Assembly (NCBI RefSeq): GCF_000269805.1
Contig: NZ_JH711481.1
Span: 410,051-474,050, forward strand
DNA length: 64,000 nucleotides
Direction of reading: 5' to 3'
DNA from: Actinomyces massiliensis 4401292
GTDB taxonomy: Bacteria > Actinomycetota > Actinomycetes > Actinomycetales > Actinomycetaceae
In this document: in pieces, positions 10,314 through 19,530 of the stretch
Layout of the letters: each line of letters begins with the position of its first letter
How positions within the stretch are numbered: position 1 is the stretch's first letter
Notes under the pieces: generated by a model
What the model was told of the DNA's origin: nothing
Database searches by the model: none
The model's input: the letters and a program-made list of their open reading frames with translations, nothing else
Made by a program: the position numbers and the translations under genes

Positions 10314-11345
10314 ATGGTTCGTTACTCAGCACATGTATCGCGTCGCTCCATCCTGGGCACCGCCTCCATCGGGATCGCGGCCTCGGGGATCGCCGCATGC
10401 TCTCAGGCGTCCTCGCCGAGCAGCGAAGGCACGCGCACCACGGAAGACGCGCAGGGAGGCAGCGGTTCAGCCGGCTCCACAGCGAGCGCTCCAGCATCGG
10501 GCGAGCCGGATGCTCCCTCTCTCGACGATCTTGTCGCGGAGGCGCAGGGCAAATTCACTCAGGAGGCGTACAGCGATCCGGATACCGGCAAAGAACTCGC
10601 TTTCAATGTATTCCTACCCGAGGGGTATTCCGGCTCGGGCTCCTATCCACTGGTGCACTACATCGCGGACGCCAGCACCGTATCCGACGACCCCACCACT
10701 CCGTTGTCGCAGTACGGCGCGCTCATTTGGGCGAGCAGCGTCACGCAGGCGACCGACCCCTGCATTGTGGTGGTGCCCTCCTACACCGAGACGGTTCTGG
10801 ACGACCATGACGGTTACACGACGACCGATTGGCTCGACCTCACCGGCCGCTTCGTCACATGGCTTCAGAGCCAGTACGCCATTGATCCCGCCCGCGTCTA
10901 CGGAACCGGGCAATCGATGGGGTGCATGATCCACTTGGTTCTGGCCGGTAAACAGCCCGATCTGTTCACTGCTCTCATGTTCGTCGACGGGCAGTGGGAT
11001 CCCAGTCAGCTCTCCGGTCTGGGCGAGTCCACATTCATTTACCATGTCGCGGGCGGTGACGACAGGGCCCTGGAGGGTCAGACCGCCACCAAGGACATGC
11101 TGACCCAGGCGAGTGTGGATTTCGCGGTCGCCGATGAGGAGTGGGATGCGACGGCGGGCCCCTCCGCGCTTCTCCAGCAGACGCAAGCGCTATTCGGCAA
11201 GGGGAAGCAGCGGAACTTCTCCTCCTTCGTCGCGGGCACGGTGCTGGAGGCGAACCCGCAGTCGATGGAGCACATGGCCTCCTTCGAGCCCGCCTACAAG
11301 CTGACGGGCGTGCGGAACTGGCTGCTGGCCCAGCGCAGCGCCTGA
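10314..11345 (+). CDS. lipoprotein alpha/beta-hydrolase (esterase/peptidase-like)
   Basis: 343 residues. The N terminus has a twin-Arg-type start (SRRSILGTASIGIAASGIAAC), with a lipobox ending at Cys about residue 29, then a 45-residue Ser/Gly/Ala linker, consistent with export and lipid anchoring. The domain that follows resembles secreted esterase/PHB-depolymerase-like hydrolases: LAFNVFLPEGYSGSGSYPLVHYI and the nucleophile elbow GTGQSMGC near residue 203. The His of the triad is probably in SMEHMASFE. Substrate unknown. Confidence 0.82.
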   Translation: MVRYSAHVSRRSILGTASIGIAASGIAACSQASSPSSEGTRTTEDAQGGSGSAGSTASAPASGEPDAPSLDDLVAEAQGKFTQEAYSDPDTGKELAFNVFLPEGYSGSGSYPLVHYIADASTVSDDPTTPLSQYGALIWASSVTQATDPCIVVVPSYTETVLDDHDGYTTTDWLDLTGRFVTWLQSQYAIDPARVYGTGQSMGCMIHLVLAGKQPDLFTALMFVDGQWDPSQLSGLGESTFIYHVAGGDDRALEGQTATKDMLTQASVDFAVADEEWDATAGPSALLQQTQALFGKGKQRNFSSFVAGTVLEANPQSMEHMASFEPAYKLTGVRNWLLAQRSA

Positions 11346-11731
11346 TCGACCCGCACCGGGCACGCCGCTAGAGGCTCGCCGGAGGAAGCCGATGGGCCGG
11401 CGGCCCCTCTCCCATGCGCATTCAGTTCCGGCAGCACTCAGAATGCCCACGCCAGCCTGGCCGGCCAGGTCGGTTGGGCCAAGACGATGGCCGTCAGAAG
11501 GATCTGCGGAATGCTGTGTCGATGACGAAGTCGGGAGTGGATCTGACTGTGCGGCATGCTCTCGACCGTACGCGAGCTAGCGCGGGTCGAGAACGGGTAG
11601 AGCTCCCCTGATAGAGGAATCGGCAGGGACGTCGGGATCCGGCCGATTCCGCCCAGCGCCGGGAGCGATGACCATAGTTGAAGGTCTTGCGACAAGACGA
11701 CAGAGGCGACCCGCCCGACCCTCACCAGCAT
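11346..11731. other. intergenic region, no gene recognised
   Basis: About 386 bp between the esterase gene and the repeat-rich promoter of the AlbA_2 gene. Short open frames exist on both strands, but none has a recognisable motif or convincing start. A small inverted pair (CGAGCTAGCGCGGGTCG area) is weak. I see nothing firm here. Confidence 0.5.
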
Positions 11732-11837
11732 CCTCACTGTAGAAACTGAGCGCCTCACTCTACAAAGTGACGACCTCACTGTAGAAACTGAGCGCCTCAC
11801 TCTACAAAGTGACGACCTCACTGAGGTACAGTGACGA
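11732..11837 (+). repeat. five tandem 21-bp operator-like units
   Basis: Units begin at 11732, 11753, 11774, 11795 and 11816, and alternate between CCTCACTGTAGAAACTGAGC and CCTCACTCTACAAAGTGACG types; the last is a 22-bp variant. The second type contains the palindrome TCACT-N6-AGTGA, and the last contains TCACTG-N5-CAGTGA. The GTG start at 11831 falls inside the last unit. Regular 21-bp spacing puts successive sites on one face of the helix, as expected of a cooperative autorepressor. Confidence 0.75.
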
Positions 11838-13564
11838 CCGTGAACGCCGACGAACTGCATCAGCATGTCGCACGCATGCGCCGCCAACGCAGCGACGACG
11901 CCTCCGTGGAAGCGAAGGCCGCTGTTCGCGACCTGCCGAAGAGCATCTGGGACACCGTGTCCGCCTTCGCCAATACAGATGGCGGAACCATCATCCTCGG
12001 CCTTGATGAGCGCGAGGACTTCCAGCCGGCCAAGGGGTTCACCGAGGCGGTGGCCAAACGTCGGATTGACGCCCTGATCTCAGGACTCGATGCCTCGCCG
12101 CAGGGAAGCGCCAAAGTAGCACCGGTGCCGGACTGCGTCCCAGAGCGCGACACCGTGGACGGCCGTCCCGTAGTCGTCCTCAACGTGCCATCCCTGCGCG
12201 AGCGTCTGGACATTGACATGCCATGCTATGTCATTGTTAAAGGGATTCTGAACGGCAGTTTCAAACGTATGGACGATCATGACGTCCGCCTGTCTCCTTA
12301 CGAGGTGCACGTCCTGAGAACCCGTCGGATCGAGGATCCCACAGACCGTGAGCCAGTGCTTGGAACAACCATTGAGGATCTCAACCCCCAGAGCGTGGAT
12401 CGCCTCCTCAGTGAGCTTCGCAGCAGCAGCTCTCACATCCTTGACCACATCAACAAGGACGACCGGGAGACGGCCCTCAAGCGGCTCAACATCCTCACGT
12501 CCGACGGTGTTCCGACCTTCGCCGGATATGCAACGCTAGCACCCTATCCGCAGCAAGAATTTCCACGGCTGGTGGTTGATGTAGCGGTCCACCCTGGCAC
12601 GCAGAAAGCCCAGGACACCAGCGTGCGATTCCTCGATAGACAGGTGTGCGACGGCCCTATTCCGCTCATGGTGGAGGATGCCGTGTCCGCAGTAACGCGG
12701 AATCTGCGCCACCGACGAATTACGAAGGGAGCGTTGGCTGAAGATATTCTCGAAATTCCAGAAGATGTTTTGCGCGAGGCCATCACAAACGCAGTAATGC
12801 ACCGCGACTACTCCGCGCACGCTCAAGGTCAGACAGTTGCTGTGGATATCTATCAGGACCGAGTTGAGGTCGGGAATCCCGGCGGTCTCTACGGAGGCAG
12901 GACCATCACCAACATTGACGAGGGGCTTCCCGTCTCTCGCAACAAGGTTCTTGCGAACCTTCTGCGCAGCGTCCCCAGACCTCATAGCAGGGGTATGGTC
13001 GCCGAGGCCGCCGGAACCGGCGTTCCTCGCATGATCAATGCCATGCGCCAACAAGGTCTTCCCGCTCCGGACTACGATGCGACAACGATCGACCGCGTGA
13101 CGGTGAAACTCTCCCGTTTCGGTCTCCTTGACCCCGATGTGCGAGCGTGGCTCGACAGTCTTCCCGGCGGGCCGCGGAACACCGCCGCGGATTCCGTTCT
13201 GGCGCTGACCCGTAGAGACGGGAAGGTGTGGGTAGTGGATATACGGCGAAATCTCGGCCTCGACTCCGACGACGTACGGGATCTCCTCGGCGAGCTCGTA
13301 GCGGAGGGACTTCTGATCGGCATGAATGACGGCCCTTATGTACTCGCCGATCCGAAGCTGGGCATGCCGTCCACCGGAGCCAGGTGGGAGGTCCTGTCCG
13401 TTCTCGACTCCCGGGAGCCACTGAAAATTCAGGAGATCGCCGAGCAGACGGGCAAATCCCTCTCCGCCCTCCGCCCGCTTCTGCGCGAACTGGTTGGTGA
13501 CGGGCTGATTACCGCAACCGCACCGCCTACCAGCCGCAACCGCGCTTACCTGCTCGCCGAGTAG
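11831..13564 (+). CDS. AlbA_2-domain, RecG-like ATP-binding regulator
   Basis: 577 residues. The N-terminal AlbA_2 (Schlafen-type) domain is seen in SVEAKAAVRDLPKSIWDTVSAFANTDGGTIILGLDE (about 26-60). The middle and C-terminal part shows the GHKL/HATPase_c_4 pattern LREAITNAVMHRDYS, VEVGNPGGLYGG and a GTGVPRMINAMRQQGLPAP ending (about 318-430), then two winged-helix-like segments. Such proteins are often annotated ATP-dependent DNA helicase RecG-like, without helicase motifs; several belong to defence islands, others are regulators. GTG 11831 is used because it follows AGGTACA and starts the AlbA_2 pattern. Five tandem operator units cover the start, suggesting autoregulation. Confidence 0.85.
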   Translation: MTTVNADELHQHVARMRRQRSDDASVEAKAAVRDLPKSIWDTVSAFANTDGGTIILGLDEREDFQPAKGFTEAVAKRRIDALISGLDASPQGSAKVAPVPDCVPERDTVDGRPVVVLNVPSLRERLDIDMPCYVIVKGILNGSFKRMDDHDVRLSPYEVHVLRTRRIEDPTDREPVLGTTIEDLNPQSVDRLLSELRSSSSHILDHINKDDRETALKRLNILTSDGVPTFAGYATLAPYPQQEFPRLVVDVAVHPGTQKAQDTSVRFLDRQVCDGPIPLMVEDAVSAVTRNLRHRRITKGALAEDILEIPEDVLREAITNAVMHRDYSAHAQGQTVAVDIYQDRVEVGNPGGLYGGRTITNIDEGLPVSRNKVLANLLRSVPRPHSRGMVAEAAGTGVPRMINAMRQQGLPAPDYDATTIDRVTVKLSRFGLLDPDVRAWLDSLPGGPRNTAADSVLALTRRDGKVWVVDIRRNLGLDSDDVRDLLGELVAEGLLIGMNDGPYVLADPKLGMPSTGARWEVLSVLDSREPLKIQEIAEQTGKSLSALRPLLRELVGDGLITATAPPTSRNRAYLLAE

Positions 13565-14091
13565 GAGGCTCCAAACACTGGAAGCACTGTAAACACCGTC
13601 TGTCCATATCGGAGGTTTAGAAACATCTCCGACGCCGGCAACCGGGTCAGGTCCCGCGGAATCATGCCGTTCCTGGGCCGTGCCAGTCTTTATTCGACCT
13701 TTACTCCGAGCGCTATACCGCCGCGTTGGACAGCAGTGGACGTTACCGAGTCAGCAAACCCGGTAACGCCAGCGTTGCCAGCAATGCTGACGTATCCTGA
13801 TCGTGCTCAGGGCAGTAGCCTTGCGAAGTGAGCCCGGTAGCCTTCCGGACGGTGGGTGAGCCGGGTTTCGCGTTGTCTCAGGTGATGTCGACCTTGATCG
13901 TCGTGATGTGGAGCCTCTCGACCGCCGAGCGCCAGTCACCTCCACGATGCCACGCCCACGCAACACCATCGGCAAACGACAGCAGCGGTTCCTCGTGGTC
14001 ATGAAGATGATCATATGCCCCAGAGTCGCGCACATGAGCAACTACCACGTTCTACCCGCTTCCATGCGCGGCTCGAACAAGGACCAGAGCC
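13565..14091. other. intergenic region with one hairpin
   Basis: 527 bp between the AlbA_2 gene and the nrdE stop. It includes a perfect inverted repeat at 13741-13768 (arms CGTTACCG and CGGTAACG, 12-base loop). The open frames on either strand lack motifs and look degenerate. The hairpin might terminate the AlbA_2 transcript, but there is no T-run. No gene is supported. Confidence 0.5.
13741..13768. terminator. hairpin downstream of the AlbA_2 gene
   Basis: Perfect 8-base arms (CGTTACCG / CGGTAACG) separated by 12 bases, 177 bp downstream of the AlbA_2 stop. No U-tract follows, so termination is a guess; a regulatory site is equally possible. Confidence 0.35.
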
Positions 14092-16248
14092 TCACAACAT
14101 GCAGGAGACGCAGCCCTCGACCTCGGTGCCGGTCAGGGCCGCCTGGCGCAGGCGGATGTAGTAGAGGGTCTTGATGCCCTTGCGCCAGGCGTAGATCTGG
14201 GCCCGGTTGACGTCGCGCGTGGTCGCGGTGTCCGGGAAGAACAGGGTGAGGCTCAGGCCCTGGTCCACGTGCTGGGTGGCCGCGGCGTAGGTGTCAATGA
14301 TCTTCTCCGGGCCGATCTCGTAGGCGTCCTGGTAGTACTCCAGGTTGTCGTCCGTCATGTAGGGAGCCGGGTAGTAGACGCGCCCGATCTTGCCCTCCTT
14401 GCGGATCTCAATCTTGGCCACAATGGGGTGGATCGACGACGTCGAGTGGTTGATGTAGGAGATCGAGCCGGTCGGCGGCACCGCCTGCAGGTTGCGGTTG
14501 TAGATGCCGTCGCGCCGGATCTTCTCGGCCAGCTCCGCCCAGTCCGCGCGCGTGGGCACGTGCACGCTGGAGGACTCGAAGATCTCTCGGACGCGATCCG
14601 TCGCAGGGACGAAATCCTGAGTCGTGTACTTCTCGAAGAACTCGCCGGTGGCGTACGCGGAATCCTCGAAGCCGACGAAGGTCCGGCCACGCTCGACGGC
14701 GAGGTCGTGCGAGGCGCTCAGGGCCGCGAAGAGCACGCAGGCGAAGTAGACGTTGGTGAAGTCCAGGCCCTCCTGGCTGCCGTAGAGGATCCTCTCGCGG
14801 GCGAGGAAGCCGTGAAGGTTCATCTGCCCCAGGCCGATGGCGTGGGACTCGCGGTTGCCGCGGTCGATCGAGGGCACGCTCGGCAGGTGGGTCTGCTCCG
14901 AGACGGCGGTCAGTCCCCGCACCGCGGTCGCGATCGTCTTAGCGAAGTCTGGGGAATCCATCGTCTTGGCGATATTGAGGCTGCCCAGGTTGCAGGAGAT
15001 GTCCTTGCCGACGTGCGCGTAGGACAGGTCCTCATTCAGCACGCTCGGCTCGGAGACCTGCAGGATCTCCGAGCACAGGTTGGACATGACCACCTTGCCC
15101 TTGACCGGGTTGGCGCGGTTGACCGTGTCCTCGAACACGACGTACGGGTAGCCCGACTCGAACTGGATCTCGGCCAGGGTCTGGAAGAACCTGCGCGCGT
15201 TGATCTTGGTCTTCTTGATGCGCGCGTCGTCGACCATCTCGCGGTACTTCTCGGTGACATCGAGGTCCGCGAACGGCACCCCGTGGACGCGCTCGACGTC
15301 GTAGGGGCTGAACAGGTACATGTCCTCGTCATTCCGGGCCAGCTCGAAGGTGATATCGGGAATGACGACGCCGAGCGACAGGGTCTTGATGCGGATCTTC
15401 TCATCCGCGTTCTCGCGCTTGGTGTCCAGGAACCGCATAATGTCGGGGTGGTGGGCGTGCAGGTACACGGCCCCCGCGCCCTGGCGCGCCCCCAGCTGGT
15501 TGGCGTAGGAGAAGGAGTCCTCCAGCAGCTTCATCACCGGGATGACGCCGCTGGACTGGTTCTCAATGCGCTTGATGGGCGCGCCCATCTCACGCAGGTT
15601 GCTCAGCAGCAGAGCCACTCCCCCGCCCCGCTTGGACAGCTGCAGGGCGGAGTTGATGCCCCGGGCGATCGACTCCATATTGTCCTCGATGCGCACGAGG
15701 AAGCAGGAGACGGGCTCACCGCGCTGGGCCTTGCCCTCGTTGAGGAACGTGGGCGTGGCCGGCTGGAAGCGGCCGGTCATCATCTCCTCAATGAGGTCCA
15801 GGGCCAGCCGCTCATCGCCGTCGGCCAGCGCCAGGGCCACCATGGTGACCCGGTCCTCGAAGCGCTCCAGGTAGCGCTTTCCGTCGAAGGTCTTGAGCGT
15901 GTACGAGGTGTAGTACTTGAAGGCGCCCAGGAAGGTCTCGAAGCGGAACCTGTGCGCGTAGGCGGCCTTGAAGGCGGCCTTGACGAACTCCGGGGAGTAG
16001 CGCTCCAGGACGCCCCCCTCGTAGTAGCCCTCCTCGACCAGGTAGTCGAGCTTCTCCTCGATGTCGTGGAAGAAGACCGTGTTCTGGTTGACGTGCTGGA
16101 GGAAGTACTGGCGCGCGGCCTGGCGGTCCGCGTCGAACTGGATCCTCCCGCTGGCGTCGTACAGGTTCAGCCTGGCGTTGAGAGCGTGGTAGTCGAGCTC
16201 CGGGGAGGGGGCGGGCTCCAGCCCGGTGTCCGTCAGCGTGTCTGCCAA
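14092..16248 (-). CDS. nrdE: class Ib ribonucleoside-diphosphate reductase alpha subunit
   Basis: 718 residues, TTG start, overlapping nrdI by 16 bp. The catalytic subunit: substrate-site and radical Cys residues are visible in [27 protein letters not shown] and the C-terminal redox pair GCVSCML, which exchanges electrons with NrdH. Motifs [10 protein letters not shown] and [18 protein letters not shown] (about 590) are standard for NrdE. It makes deoxyribonucleoside diphosphates with NrdF. nrdF is not adjacent; it lies 8.3 kb downstream on the same strand. Confidence 0.96.
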   Translation of the reverse strand: MADTLTDTGLEPAPSPELDYHALNARLNLYDASGRIQFDADRQAARQYFLQHVNQNTVFFHDIEEKLDYLVEEGYYEGGVLERYSPEFVKAAFKAAYAHRFRFETFLGAFKYYTSYTLKTFDGKRYLERFEDRVTMVALALADGDERLALDLIEEMMTGRFQPATPTFLNEGKAQRGEPVSCFLVRIEDNMESIARGINSALQLSKRGGGVALLLSNLREMGAPIKRIENQSSGVIPVMKLLEDSFSYANQLGARQGAGAVYLHAHHPDIMRFLDTKRENADEKIRIKTLSLGVVIPDITFELARNDEDMYLFSPYDVERVHGVPFADLDVTEKYREMVDDARIKKTKINARRFFQTLAEIQFESGYPYVVFEDTVNRANPVKGKVVMSNLCSEILQVSEPSVLNEDLSYAHVGKDISCNLGSLNIAKTMDSPDFAKTIATAVRGLTAVSEQTHLPSVPSIDRGNRESHAIGLGQMNLHGFLARERILYGSQEGLDFTNVYFACVLFAALSASHDLAVERGRTFVGFEDSAYATGEFFEKYTTQDFVPATDRVREIFESSSVHVPTRADWAELAEKIRRDGIYNRNLQAVPPTGSISYINHSTSSIHPIVAKIEIRKEGKIGRVYYPAPYMTDDNLEYYQDAYEIGPEKIIDTYAAATQHVDQGLSLTLFFPDTATTRDVNRAQIYAWRKGIKTLYYIRLRQAALTGTEVEGCVSCML

Positions 16249-16658
16249 AAGTCTTCCAATCCTTGTCTGACGCGTGCGACGTCGGTGGGCGTCCCCAGCA
16301 ACTCGTAGCGGTACAGGAACGGCACCCCGAGCTTGCTCGCGATAATGTCGCCGGCGAGGCAGTACGCCTCACCGAAGTTGGTGTTCCCCGAGGCGATCAC
16401 GCCCCGGCACAGGGAACGGTTGCGCGGGTCGTTGAGGAACGCGATGACCTGCTTGGGCACGGCCCCCCTTGACGGACCCCCGCCGTAGGTCGGCACGAAC
16501 AGGACATACCCCTCGCCGACCGTAAGCGGCTCATCCCGACGGCGCAGCGGAATACGCGCACTGCGATAACCGAGCCTGCCCACGAAGCGATGCGTGTTCT
16601 CCGAGGCGGAGGAGAAGTACACCAGGAGCGGACCGCCCCCGGGACTCGAGGAGGGCAC
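16233..16658 (-). CDS. nrdI: NrdI flavodoxin-like ribonucleotide reductase accessory protein
   Basis: 141 residues. Flavodoxin fold FMN-binding loops: [19 protein letters not shown] near residue 12, PTYGGG near 55, and [13 protein letters not shown] around 100. NrdI supplies an oxidant to assemble the dimanganese-tyrosyl cofactor of NrdF. GTG at 16658 is chosen because it lies 5 bases after the nrdH stop, and the second copy (20884-21309) starts at the same point. It overlaps the nrdE start. Confidence 0.92.
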   Translation of the reverse strand: MPSSSPGGGPLLVYFSSASENTHRFVGRLGYRSARIPLRRRDEPLTVGEGYVLFVPTYGGGPSRGAVPKQVIAFLNDPRNRSLCRGVIASGNTNFGEAYCLAGDIIASKLGVPFLYRYELLGTPTDVARVRQGLEDFWQTR

Positions 16659-16663
16659 GCCCC

Positions 16664-16909
16664 TCAGACCGCGAGGGCCTCGACGGCGACGGCCAGAGCC
16701 TTGATCTTGTCCGGACGGAAACCCGACCAGTGATCCTCCCCGGCCACGACCACAGGGGCCTGGGCATAGCCGAGGGCCCTGACCTGCTCCAGGGCCTCGA
16801 CATCGAGCGCGACGTCCACCGTCCGGTAGACCAGACCCGCCTTGTCCAGAGCGCGGTAGGTAGCGCTGCACTGCACGCAGTTGGGCTTGGAGTAGACGAT
16901 GATCGCCAT
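16664..16909 (-). CDS. nrdH: NrdH glutaredoxin-like redoxin
   Basis: 81 residues. The CxxC active site is in [18 protein letters not shown] (residues about 11-14), and the NrdH hallmark WSGFRPDKI follows near residue 63. It donates electrons from thioredoxin reductase to NrdE. ATG 16909 has GAGGAAG 9 bases upstream and matches all NrdH starts; an open frame continuing upstream is not protein-like. First gene of nrdHIE. Confidence 0.93.
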   Translation of the reverse strand: MAIIVYSKPNCVQCSATYRALDKAGLVYRTVDVALDVEALEQVRALGYAQAPVVVAGEDHWSGFRPDKIKALAVAVEALAV

Positions 16910-17555
16910 ATCGGTCACTTCCTCGGGTTCCGGTGGCGAGCCGGACGTATCACCCCGCAGGGGGATCGCGCCGGTGTAACCACACATCTGTCATTCGCGG
17001 AAGGCCATGGCGGCCCCGCGAGACAAGACACTACCCCTAGGGGCCCACCGGGTCCACCACCCCAACATGCTGTGTCTGGCGCCGACCTGTGCACAATGAC
17101 CTCCTCGCCTGTGGATAGCTCCGGGACCGCTTGTGGTGGGACCGTGGATAGTCGCCCCGCGCGCCTCGGAGCGCCGTCCCGGGGCTCCCGCTCCGATCCA
17201 CAGAACCATGGTCCTGCGGGGGTGTGACACGAAAGAGGGCCCCTTAACCACAGCACCGCCGTCCCGCTCGGAGCACACCGGCCCCCACCCTGGGGACAAG
17301 TCCGGCAAATCTCGGTTGCGTCACACCCGCCTTCCGCGTGTCGCCACCGCCGCCAGCCCACCAACCAGCAGCCGCCAGCCCACCAGCCCTCAGCCCGCCA
17401 ACCGCAAGGCGCCAGTCACCGCCGCACAGGCTCCGCCGCTCGCCCTCCCCGCAGCCCCCTCACCGCGCATAGGCTTACCGCCACGGTCCCCGCGCTGGCC
17501 ACCGCAGGGCGGCCGCACCACGAGCCTGAGAGGGGCCGAGAAGAAAGGACCGCCC
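16910..17555. other. nrdH / niaR divergent intergenic region
   Basis: 646 bp of non-coding DNA between divergent genes. It contains the nrdH promoter (17028-17056), a DnaA-box-like TTGTGCACA (17088-17096, minus strand), a CTATCCACA (17110-17118, minus strand), and a GTGTGACAC palindrome near 17224. The same elements occur in the same order upstream of the second nrdH (21561-22340), showing that the regulatory region was duplicated with the genes. The niaR-proximal half, 17330-17540, is C-rich and shows nothing clear. Confidence 0.6.
17028..17056 (-). promoter_or_regulatory. nrdH promoter with CCCCTAGGGG palindrome in the spacer
   Basis: On the minus strand: -35-like TGGACC, a 17-bp spacer ending CCCCTAGGGG, and -10 TAGTGT. 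The 20-mer CCCCTAGGGGTAGTGTCTTG is exactly conserved at the second nrdH promoter (21700-21728) and nearly so at the csoR promoter (58562-58590). The conserved spacing suggests an operator overlapped with the promoter core. Confidence 0.6.
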
Positions 17556-18056
17556 ATGGACGCCGGGATACGCCGTCAGGAGATCCTCGACCGCCTCGCG
17601 GCCACGCGCAGGCCCCTGGCCGCCACCCGCCTGGGCGCGCAGCTGGGCGTCTCGCGCCAGGTCATCGTCGGCGACGTCGCCCTCCTGCGCGCCGAGGGCC
17701 ACCCCATCCGCGCCACCAACCGCGGCTACGTGCTGGCCCGTCCCGCCACCCGGCCGCACCGCTCCATCTTCGTCCAGCACACCCGCGAGGACATCGCCAT
17801 CGAGCTGAGCGCCATCATCAAGGTCGGGGGGAGCGTTCTGGACGTCTCGGTGGAGCACCGCCTCTACGGGCAGATCACCGTCGACCTGCTCATCCGCAGC
17901 CCCGAGGACCTCGCCCACTTCCTGGCGCGCCTGCCCCGGTCCACGGCCCTGTCCGAGTTGACCAACGGCTGGCACACCCACACCATCGAGGCCGACGACG
18001 AGGCCGCCCTCGATGCGGTCGAGGCCCGGATGGGGGAGCTCGGCTTCCTGCGGTAG
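17556..18056 (+). CDS. niaR: NiaR/YrxA-type repressor (HTH_11 plus 3H domain)
   Basis: 166 residues. The N-terminal helix-turn-helix is IRRQEILDRLAATRRPLAATRLGAQLGVSRQVIVGDVALLRAEGHPIRATNRGYVL (about 5-60); the C-terminal 3H domain (about 70-166) has spaced His residues (RPHRSIFVQHT, VEHRLYGQI, GWHTHTIEADD) that form the metal site in TM1602-like proteins. The family represses niacin uptake and NAD synthesis genes with nicotinate as corepressor. ATG 17556 follows AAAGGA. It precedes the PTS_EIIC_2 gene by 168 bp, with two palindromic sites in between. Confidence 0.85.
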   Translation: MDAGIRRQEILDRLAATRRPLAATRLGAQLGVSRQVIVGDVALLRAEGHPIRATNRGYVLARPATRPHRSIFVQHTREDIAIELSAIIKVGGSVLDVSVEHRLYGQITVDLLIRSPEDLAHFLARLPRSTALSELTNGWHTHTIEADDEAALDAVEARMGELGFLR

Positions 18057-18132
18057 TGCCCCGCCCGTTTCCCGCAGCGCACTCCCCCACGCCCCAGGCC
18101 ACCCCTGCCTCCGTGACACGCATCCCACCCAT

Positions 18133-18185
18133 GTGTCATGACACTGACGGCATCCGAGGGATAGGCTGCCAGGTGTCTTGACACC
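18133..18185. promoter_or_regulatory. two palindromic operator candidates GTGTCWTGACAC
   Basis: GTGTCATGACAC at 18133-18144 is a perfect palindrome, and GGTGTCTTGACACC at 18172-18185 has the same core with a T. Centres are 40 bp apart, about four helical turns. They lie 40-92 bp before the transporter start and after niaR. Similar operator symmetry has been described for NiaR-type repressors, but I cannot check the published consensus here. Confidence 0.6.
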
Positions 18186-18224
18186 CATGGGCCTCGCGCC
18201 CCCCTTCGACTCCAAGGCAGCCCC

Positions 18225-19382
18225 GTGACCACCAACCGCACACCCGCCACCAGCGCCGCAAGCACCGCCACCACCTCCGCAGCCTCCCTGCTGCGCCACC
18301 TCCTGCCCGCACTGCGCGCCCTGGCTCACCGCGTCCTCATCGACGCCATGACCGGCATGGCCCACGGCCTGTTCGCCTCCCTCATCCTGGGAACGATCCT
18401 GGGCCAGCTCGGCAGGCTCCTGCCCGGCGCCGCCGGCACCTGGCTCACTCTCCTGGGGGCGATCGCCACCTCACTGACCGGGGCGGGCATCGGCGTCGGT
18501 GTGGCCCACCGCCTCAAGGCGCCAACCTTCGTCGTCGTGGGCGCCATGGTGGCCGGGCAGGTGGGCGCCCGCGCCGCGGCCCTGCTGTCGGGCACCGCCC
18601 TGCAGTCCGACGGCGGAGCACCGGCCCTGGTTCTCAACGGCCCCGGCGAGCCACTGGGCGCCTTCATCGCCGCCTGGGCAGCAGTGGAGGCCGGGCGCCT
18701 GGTGGCGGGCCGCACCAGCCTGGACATCCTCGTCACCCCCACCCTGTCCGTATGCGCCGGCGGCAGCGCGGGCCTGCTGGTGGGCCCGCCGATCTCGCGC
18801 CTCATGATCAGCCTGGGCCAGCTGGTCAACTGGGGTACCGAGCGCCAGCCCCTGCTCATGGGCATCATCGTCTCTGCCCTCATGGGCATCATCCTGACCC
18901 TGCCGATCTCCTCGGCGGCCCTGGGCATCATCCTGGACCTCTCGGGCCTGGCGGCCGGGGCGGCCACCATCGGCTGCACCACGCAGATGGTGGGCTTCGC
19001 CGTGGCCAGCTATCGGGAGAACCGCTTCGCCGGGCTCATCGCCCAGGGTTTGGGCACCTCCATGCTTCAGGTGCCCAATATCGTGCGCCACCCCCTCATC
19101 TGGGTGCCGCCCACCCTGGCCTCGGCGATCTTGGGCCCCATCACCACCATGGTGCTGGGCATGCAGTCCAATGCCATCGGCTCGGGCATGGGTTCGGCGG
19201 GGCTCGTGGGCCAGATCATGACCTTCCAGACAATGTCGGGCTCCACCTCCACCGGGCGGCTCATCGCCCTCATAGTCGTCTTCCAGATCCTCATCCCCGC
19301 GCTGCTGACCCTGGGGATCAGCGAGCTCATGCGGGCCCGCGGCTGGATCAAACCGGGGGACATGGCCCTGGCCGCCGGCTGA
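18225..19382 (+). CDS. PTS_EIIC_2-family membrane transporter
   Basis: 385 residues with about eight to ten transmembrane helices and Gly-rich loops (GAGIGVGVAHRLKAPTFVVVGAMVAGQVGARAAALL; MVGFAVASYRENRFAGLIAQGLGTSMLQVPNIV; GMQSNAIGSGMGSAGLVGQIMTF). This is the PF13303 PTS EIIC-like family, which stands alone without EIIA/EIIB. GTG 18225 follows AAGGCAG. Placement behind niaR and GTGTCWTGACAC sites suggests a niacin or niacin-related transporter; that is inference. Confidence 0.8.
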   Translation: MTTNRTPATSAASTATTSAASLLRHLLPALRALAHRVLIDAMTGMAHGLFASLILGTILGQLGRLLPGAAGTWLTLLGAIATSLTGAGIGVGVAHRLKAPTFVVVGAMVAGQVGARAAALLSGTALQSDGGAPALVLNGPGEPLGAFIAAWAAVEAGRLVAGRTSLDILVTPTLSVCAGGSAGLLVGPPISRLMISLGQLVNWGTERQPLLMGIIVSALMGIILTLPISSAALGIILDLSGLAAGAATIGCTTQMVGFAVASYRENRFAGLIAQGLGTSMLQVPNIVRHPLIWVPPTLASAILGPITTMVLGMQSNAIGSGMGSAGLVGQIMTFQTMSGSTSTGRLIALIVVFQILIPALLTLGISELMRARGWIKPGDMALAAG

Positions 19383-19530
19383 GGGCCGCCGCAGTCGCCT
19401 CCACCCGACCATGCCGCGCCAACCGCCTCAACCACTCTCAGCCCTCCCCCAGCCGAACCTCAGCCACCTCCAGCCACCCCGCTCTCCGGTATCCCACCCC
19501 CTGCCGGGGTCGGTAATTTGTCTGGGTCCC

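Noticed and set aside
11438-11887. Minus-strand frame across the 21-bp operator units
   Set aside because: The repeated VRSSLCRVRRSVST is translation of the operator repeat; the plus strand has the real gene and start.
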